A DNA stretch of 29,246 nt from Chloroflexota bacterium. GTDB lineage: Bacteria > Chloroflexota > UBA6077. Below the pieces are notes generated by a model. It saw only the letters and a program-made list of their open reading frames with translations, ran no database searches and was not told the origin of the DNA. This document shows, piece by piece, positions 24,679 through 29,246 of this stretch. Every line of letters begins with the position of its first letter. Position 1 is the first letter of the stretch. The translations under genes were made by a program, and so were the position numbers. The stretch spans positions 1 through 29,246 of the forward strand of contig JAJZRD010000024.1 of the NCBI GenBank assembly GCA_021845945.1. The letters run 5' to 3'.

Positions 24679-25614
24679 ATGACCACAGACAACCAACCCT
24701 CGCCCGCTTCGGCCCCCGAAGAAGAGGTGCCGGCCGGCGAAAGGCGCAGCTTCCTAAAGTGGCTGGGGCTGGCCGCGGCGGCTGCCGTCGGCGGCGCGGC
24801 CAGCAGAACGGTCGCGGCCGAGGCCGCCGGCTCACGCCAATCAACTACAGCCTCCCAATCCGCCCCGGGAGCGGGGAGTTCACCTCCGGTCCCCTCCGCG
24901 CCCTCCTCCCCTGACTTTGAGAACCTGCTGCTGCGCATGCAGAACGGTCTCCAGCGCGCCCTGGCTAAGCCGGTCGACCAGCGGCGCTGGGTCATGGTCA
25001 TCGACCTGCGTAAGTGCGTCGGCTGCTCCTCCTGCACCGTCGCCTGCAAGGCGGAGAACCAGCTCCCGCCCGGAGTCGTATACCGACCCGTCATCGAGGA
25101 GGAGATCGGCAGCTACCCCAACGTCTCGCGCCGCTTCACCCCGCGCCCCTGCATGCAGTGCGACAACCCACCCTGCACGCAGGTATGTCCCGTGGGGGCA
25201 ACCTACAAGCGACCCGACGGCATGGTGGAAATCGACTACGACATCTGCATCGGTTGCCGCTACTGCATCACAGCATGTCCCTACTCGGCGCGCACCTTCG
25301 ATTCCGGTTTCTACTACACCAAGAGCACGCCCGCACAGCAGCCCTACGAGAAGCAGGCCAACTTCGAGTACGGCAAGCGGTGGGACCGAGCCAAGGGCTC
25401 GCCCGTGGGCAACGTCCGTAAGTGCACCTTCTGCCTCCACCGGCTCGATGCGGGCATGCTGCCCGCCTGCACCACCACCTGCATCGGCGGCGCCACCTAC
25501 TTCGGCGACGCCAACCTGCCTGACAGCCTGGTGTCCGAGCTGATCGCCTCGCCAAACGTTATGCGTCTCAAGGAAGAGCTGGGCACCAACCCCAGGGTCT
25601 ACTATCTGGTCTAG
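24679..25614 (+). CDS. Tat-exported four-cluster ferredoxin subunit (TtrB/PsrB/NrfC-like)
   Basis: A 311-residue electron-transfer subunit. A twin-arginine signal, [19 protein letters not shown], lies near residues 31-49, so it is folded before export. Sixteen cysteines in four groups bind four [4Fe-4S] clusters: [37 protein letters not shown] and [20 protein letters not shown]. It passes electrons between the membrane anchor and the molybdenum subunit. The ATG at 24679 is chosen for the near-perfect AGGAGGT eight bases upstream. The frame is open to 24583, but that extension covers promoter sequence. Gene order B-C-A with the next two genes matches ttrBCA and srdBCA loci. Confidence 0.93.
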   Translation: MTTDNQPSPASAPEEEVPAGERRSFLKWLGLAAAAAVGGAASRTVAAEAAGSRQSTTASQSAPGAGSSPPVPSAPSSPDFENLLLRMQNGLQRALAKPVDQRRWVMVIDLRKCVGCSSCTVACKAENQLPPGVVYRPVIEEEIGSYPNVSRRFTPRPCMQCDNPPCTQVCPVGATYKRPDGMVEIDYDICIGCRYCITACPYSARTFDSGFYYTKSTPAQQPYEKQANFEYGKRWDRAKGSPVGNVRKCTFCLHRLDAGMLPACTTTCIGGATYFGDANLPDSLVSELIASPNVMRLKEELGTNPRVYYLV

Positions 25615-25624
25615 GAGGGTGAAG

Positions 25625-26893
25625 ATGTCAGCGATCTCGGCAACTCGCCAGTCCGGCGGCATGCACGGTTGGAAGGTGGTTCTGGCCCTGGTGTGGGCCG
25701 CCGCCTTCGCCGCCGGCACCTACGGACTGGTTCAAAGGTTCACCTTGGGCCACGAAATCGCCAACTATGGCAGCTACGTGCCGTGGGGGCTGTGGGTGGC
25801 CATGTACATCTACTTCATCGGCCTCTCGGCCGGCGCTTTCCTGCTCTCCTCGCTGATCTACGTCGGAGGCGTTCAGCGGTTGGAGCGCATCGGCAAGCTG
25901 GCGCTTTTCACCGCCTTCATCACCCTGGTTTCGGGGCTGCTGACCATCTGGCTCGACCTCGGCCACCAGGAGAGGTTCTGGGAGGTGTACACCCGACCCA
26001 ACCCCTTCTCCATGATGGCCTGGATGGTCTGGCTCTACACCGCCTACTTTATCCTGGTCCTGGTGGAGATGTGGTTCGCCATCCGAGCCGACCTGGTGAC
26101 CTGGAGAAGCCATCGAGGTCTCGCGGGGCTCCTCGCTCGACTGCTCTCCTTCGGCAACTACGATTCCTCGACGGTCGCACGGGATCGCGACCGGAAGGTC
26201 CTCAAGCTGCTGGGCACACTGGGCATCCCCCTGGCCATCGCCTTCCACGGCGGGGTCGGCGCCCTGTTCGGTGTGATCGGGGCTCGCCCCTACTGGAACT
26301 CGCCGCTCTACCCGATACTCTTCCTGGTGTCCGCCCTCGCCTCGGGTGGGGCCCTCCTCACCTTCGTGGTCGCCGCCCTCTGGCCCTCCCGCCGGTCGGC
26401 CGAGTTCCGCAACCTGGTGAGCCTGCTCGGCCGAATCACCCTGGCGCTGCTCGCCCTGGATCTCCTTTTCGAGTGGGCCGAGATCTCCATCAACCTGTAT
26501 GCCTCCATCCCCGCGGCTGCCGGCGCCTACCGTGAGATGCTGTTCGGTTCCAACTGGTGGGTCTTCTGGCTGGTGCACCTCGCCGTCGGCTCTCTGGTGC
26601 CCATCCTCTTGCTGGTCTTTCGGTCCCGCTCTGTCGGTTCGGTCGGTCTGGCCGGCTTCCTGATGGCGGTGACATTCCTGGCAGTGCGTATCGACATCGT
26701 CGTTCCGGGCCAGGTGATCCCGGAGATCCGTGGGCTGGAGGCGGCCTACCAGGAGGCGGGTCTTTCCTTCCAGTACATACCCAGCAGCGGCGAGTGGCTG
26801 GTTGGCCTCTTCGTGGTGTCCATGGCCATCCTGCTGTTCACCATCGGCTACAGCAACTTGCCGCTGGTTAGCAAGACCGACGAGGAGGCATGA
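25625..26893 (+). CDS. NrfD/PsrC/TtrC-like membrane anchor, quinol-oxidising subunit
   Basis: A 422-residue integral membrane protein with about nine or ten hydrophobic segments. NrfD family features include YGSYVPWGLWVAMYIYFIGL and SAGAFLLSSLIYVGGVQRLE in the first third and HQERFWEVYTRPNPFSMMAW after the third helix. It should anchor the complex and exchange electrons with the quinone pool. It has no haem-ligand pattern I can identify. The ATG at 25625 follows GGAGGG that overlaps the ttrB-like stop. The next gene starts two bases after its stop. Tight spacing shows one operon with the subunits on both sides. Confidence 0.93.
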   Translation: MSAISATRQSGGMHGWKVVLALVWAAAFAAGTYGLVQRFTLGHEIANYGSYVPWGLWVAMYIYFIGLSAGAFLLSSLIYVGGVQRLERIGKLALFTAFITLVSGLLTIWLDLGHQERFWEVYTRPNPFSMMAWMVWLYTAYFILVLVEMWFAIRADLVTWRSHRGLAGLLARLLSFGNYDSSTVARDRDRKVLKLLGTLGIPLAIAFHGGVGALFGVIGARPYWNSPLYPILFLVSALASGGALLTFVVAALWPSRRSAEFRNLVSLLGRITLALLALDLLFEWAEISINLYASIPAAAGAYREMLFGSNWWVFWLVHLAVGSLVPILLLVFRSRSVGSVGLAGFLMAVTFLAVRIDIVVPGQVIPEIRGLEAAYQEAGLSFQYIPSSGEWLVGLFVVSMAILLFTIGYSNLPLVSKTDEEA

Positions 26894-26895
26894 GA

Positions 26896-29246
26896 ATGAG
26901 TGAGAAAAGGAAGCCGCTGGACCAGGAGATCAGCCGGCGCGACCTGCTGAAAGGCGGTGTATTCCTGGGTGGCTCCGCTCTGCTAAGCGGCCTGCTGCCC
27001 GAGGCCCTGGTTCGCGCCGAGCCGAGCCCCGAGGAGGTATACAGTCTGGCCCAGCCCGAGAGCGTGCTGTACGGCGTCTGCCTCCAGTGCAACACCCAGT
27101 GCTCCTTCAAGGGCAAGACGTTGAACGGTGTGCTGATCAAGCTGGACGGGAACCCCTACGGCCCGCAGAACATGCTACCGCAGATCAGCTACGACACCCC
27201 CCTCGACCAGGCAGCGAGGGTGGACGGGAAGCTGTGCCCCAAGGGCCAGGCCACCGTCCAGACCGTCTACGATCCCTACCGCATCCGCAAGGTGCTCAAG
27301 CGAGCCGGACCCCGCGGCTCAAACCGATGGCAGGCGATCCCCTTCGATCAGGCGATCAAGGAGATAGTCCAGGGCGGTAAGCTGTTCGCAGCTGTCGGCG
27401 AGGATCGCGCCATTCCCGGTCTGAAGGACATCTTCGCCGCCAAAGATGCCAAGACGATCAAGGCCCTGGCCGACGACGCGGCGGCCGTGGCGAAAAAGAC
27501 CATGACCCTGGAGGAGTTCAAGGCCAAGCATGCCTCCGAGCTGTCCCTCCTGATCGACCCCGATCACCCGGATCTCGGGCCGAAGAACAACCAGCTCGTC
27601 TTCCAGGCCGGCCGCATCGAGCCCGGCCGCAACGACTTCGCCAAGCGGTGGGTCATCAACGGCTTCGGCTCCAACAACTGGTACGACCACACCACCATCT
27701 GCGAGCAGTCCCATCACATCGCCTACAGCTGGATGACCGCCCAGTACGACAAGGGAGCCTGGTCGCCGGGCCCCAACCACATGAAGCCCGACTTCACCGC
27801 CGCCGAGTTCGTGATCTTCTGGGGCACGAGCCCCTTCGAGGCGAACTTCGGTCCCACCTCCATGACCGAACAGGTCACCCGGGGAATGGTGGAGCGGGGC
27901 ATGCAGATCGCCGTGGTGGACCCGCGGCTATCCAAGACCGCCGCCAAGGCCAGGTACTGGCTGCCGGTCAAGCCCGGCGACGGCGACAGCGCCCTGGCCA
28001 TGGGTATGATCCGGTGGATCATCGATAACCAGCGATACGACAAGGGCTTCCTTCAGAACGCCAACAAGGCGGCCGCCGTAGCGGCGAAAGAGAAGAGCTG
28101 GAGCAATGCCAGCTACCTGGTGAAGCTCGACGACCAGGGCCTGCCGGGCAAGCTGTTGCGGGCCAAGGACGCGGGGCTGGCAGCGCCGGAAGGTAAGGAC
28201 CCGGCCCACCTCTTCGTGGTCAGCAAGGGCGGCCAACTGCTGGCGGTGGATCCCAACGACGACAAGAACCCCGTGGAAGGCGAACTGCTGGCCGAGGCGC
28301 AAGGCCAGGGCTTTCGGGCGAAGACGGCCTTCCAGCTTCTCAAGGAAGAGGCCGCCGGCAAGAGCCTGGAGGAGTACGCCCAGATAGCCGGCATCCCGGT
28401 GAGGCAGATCGAGGCCGTTGCCCGGGAGTTCACCAGCCACGGCAAGAAAGCCGCCGTCGAGTTCTACCGCGGCGCGGTCCAGCACACCAACGGCTACTAC
28501 ACCGCGCAGGCGCTGGTCACCCTCAATCTGATGGTGGGTAACGTCGACTGGAAGGGTGGACTGAACGCCGGTGGCGGCGCGTGGGCCTCCTACGGAGGGA
28601 AGCAGGGGCAGCCCTTCGATCTGAACAAGCAGCACACGGGCAAGATGGCTGCCTTCGGCGTCAAGGTCACCCGGGAGGGCGTCCAGTACGAGGCCACCAC
28701 CCTGTTCAAAGGCTATCCCGCGCCTCGGCCCTTCTATCCCTACACCTCCAACGTGTACCAGGAGGTCATCCCGGCCATCGACGCCCAGTATCCCTATCCG
28801 GTGAAGGTCCTGTGGCTGCACATGGGGACGCCGGCGCTGGCGGTGCCAGGCGGTGGGGACCAGATCCGGATGCTGCGTGACCTCGACAGGGTGCCGCTCT
28901 TCATCGCCGACGACGTGGTGATCGGCGAGACCTCCATGTACGCCGATTACCTATTCCCGGACCTGACCTTCGCCGAGCGCTGGGCCTTCCTGGGGCTCAC
29001 CCCCAGCGAGAAGACCAAGGGTGTCAAGGTGCGCCAGCCCATCGTCGGCCCGATCCCGGAGATCGTCACCGTCTACGGCGAACAGATGCCGATCTCCATG
29101 GAGTCGATGATGCTCGCCTTCGCGGAGGCCCTGGGCACACCCGGCTACGGAAAGGGCGGCTTCGACTCGGGACTGGATTTCACCCGACCGGAGGACTACT
29201 ACCTCAAGGCGGTGGCGAACATCGCGGCCGGCGATGCTCCCACCGA
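26896..29246 (+). CDS. Tat-exported molybdopterin oxidoreductase catalytic subunit (TtrA-like), 3' end outside window
   Basis: 783 residues are visible with no stop before the right edge. A twin-arginine signal, SRRDLLKGGVFLGGSALLSG, is at 13-32. A [4Fe-4S] motif follows: Cys62-x2-Cys65-x3-Cys69-x44-Cys114 (CPKG). The likely molybdenum ligand is Cys269 in TTICEQSHHIAYSW, so this is a cysteine-type DMSO reductase family enzyme, as in PsrA, PhsA, TtrA and ArrA. Other family blocks are FVIFWGTSPFEANFG, IAVVDPRLSKTAAKARYWLP, and LNLMVGNVDWKGGLNAGGG with RGAVQHTNGY. The start codon lies two bases after the anchor gene stop. Reduction of tetrathionate is the best guess from gene order and the PhnD-type sensor; selenate, arsenate, polysulfide or thiosulfate remain possible. 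Confidence 0.93.
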   Translation, partial: MSEKRKPLDQEISRRDLLKGGVFLGGSALLSGLLPEALVRAEPSPEEVYSLAQPESVLYGVCLQCNTQCSFKGKTLNGVLIKLDGNPYGPQNMLPQISYDTPLDQAARVDGKLCPKGQATVQTVYDPYRIRKVLKRAGPRGSNRWQAIPFDQAIKEIVQGGKLFAAVGEDRAIPGLKDIFAAKDAKTIKALADDAAAVAKKTMTLEEFKAKHASELSLLIDPDHPDLGPKNNQLVFQAGRIEPGRNDFAKRWVINGFGSNNWYDHTTICEQSHHIAYSWMTAQYDKGAWSPGPNHMKPDFTAAEFVIFWGTSPFEANFGPTSMTEQVTRGMVERGMQIAVVDPRLSKTAAKARYWLPVKPGDGDSALAMGMIRWIIDNQRYDKGFLQNANKAAAVAAKEKSWSNASYLVKLDDQGLPGKLLRAKDAGLAAPEGKDPAHLFVVSKGGQLLAVDPNDDKNPVEGELLAEAQGQGFRAKTAFQLLKEEAAGKSLEEYAQIAGIPVRQIEAVAREFTSHGKKAAVEFYRGAVQHTNGYYTAQALVTLNLMVGNVDWKGGLNAGGGAWASYGGKQGQPFDLNKQHTGKMAAFGVKVTREGVQYEATTLFKGYPAPRPFYPYTSNVYQEVIPAIDAQYPYPVKVLWLHMGTPALAVPGGGDQIRMLRDLDRVPLFIADDVVIGETSMYADYLFPDLTFAERWAFLGLTPSEKTKGVKVRQPIVGPIPEIVTVYGEQMPISMESMMLAFAEALGTPGYGKGGFDSGLDFTRPEDYYLKAVANIAAGDAPT

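Overview
The window is GC-rich, densely packed bacterial chromosome. I see no rRNA, tRNA, transposase, phage gene or CRISPR array. The combination of a multi-GAF sensor kinase, a DUF4388 protein, an R3H/AAA ATPase, a DarA-type c-di-AMP receptor next to tmk, and many short palindromic intergenic repeats suggests an uncultured Chloroflexota-like organism. That placement is an inference from gene content, not from a marker gene.

Minus strand, 1-7122: a probable co-directional housekeeping run. In transcription order it is a double-GNAT acetyltransferase-like protein, an R3H/AAA ATPase, thymidylate kinase (tmk), a PII-like c-di-AMP receptor (darA type), a DUF554 membrane protein, CTP synthase (pyrG), a fructose-6-phosphate aldolase/transaldolase-like protein (fsa type), and the first 16 codons of a probable glpX that runs off the left edge.

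7319-12043: a very large soluble hybrid sensor kinase (five GAF-like domains, PAS, HisKA, HATPase) is divergent from a DUF4388 + winged-helix protein. A good -35/-10 promoter lies between them.

12135-18057: two glycoside hydrolases on the plus strand (a GH38 alpha-mannosidase and an (alpha/alpha)6 debranching/GH63-like enzyme), then threonine synthase and a 78-residue orphan on the minus strand. The gaps are filled with several families of palindromic repeats. Some repeats supply the stop codon or ribosome binding site of the neighbouring gene.

18232-20802: an EamA transporter, a class III aminotransferase with an unusual cysteine cluster, and a small membrane protein.

20839-29246 is the most interesting part: a complete-looking anaerobic respiration module with its own sensing system. 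A strong promoter drives a PhnD-like lipoprotein, a NarX-type membrane histidine kinase with a four-cysteine GAF domain, and a NarL/TtrR-type response regulator, all overlapping. Then come three evenly phased copies of a 15-bp palindromic operator, and then a Tat-exported four-cluster ferredoxin subunit, an NrfD membrane anchor and a Tat-exported molybdopterin catalytic subunit (cut by the right edge). The B-C-A order and the PhnD-type sensor match the tetrathionate reductase locus ttrRS-ttrBCA. Here, however, the PhnD sensor is a separate lipoprotein rather than being fused to the kinase, and the kinase has its own sensory domains. The substrate (tetrathionate, selenate, arsenate, polysulfide or another) cannot be read from the sequence.
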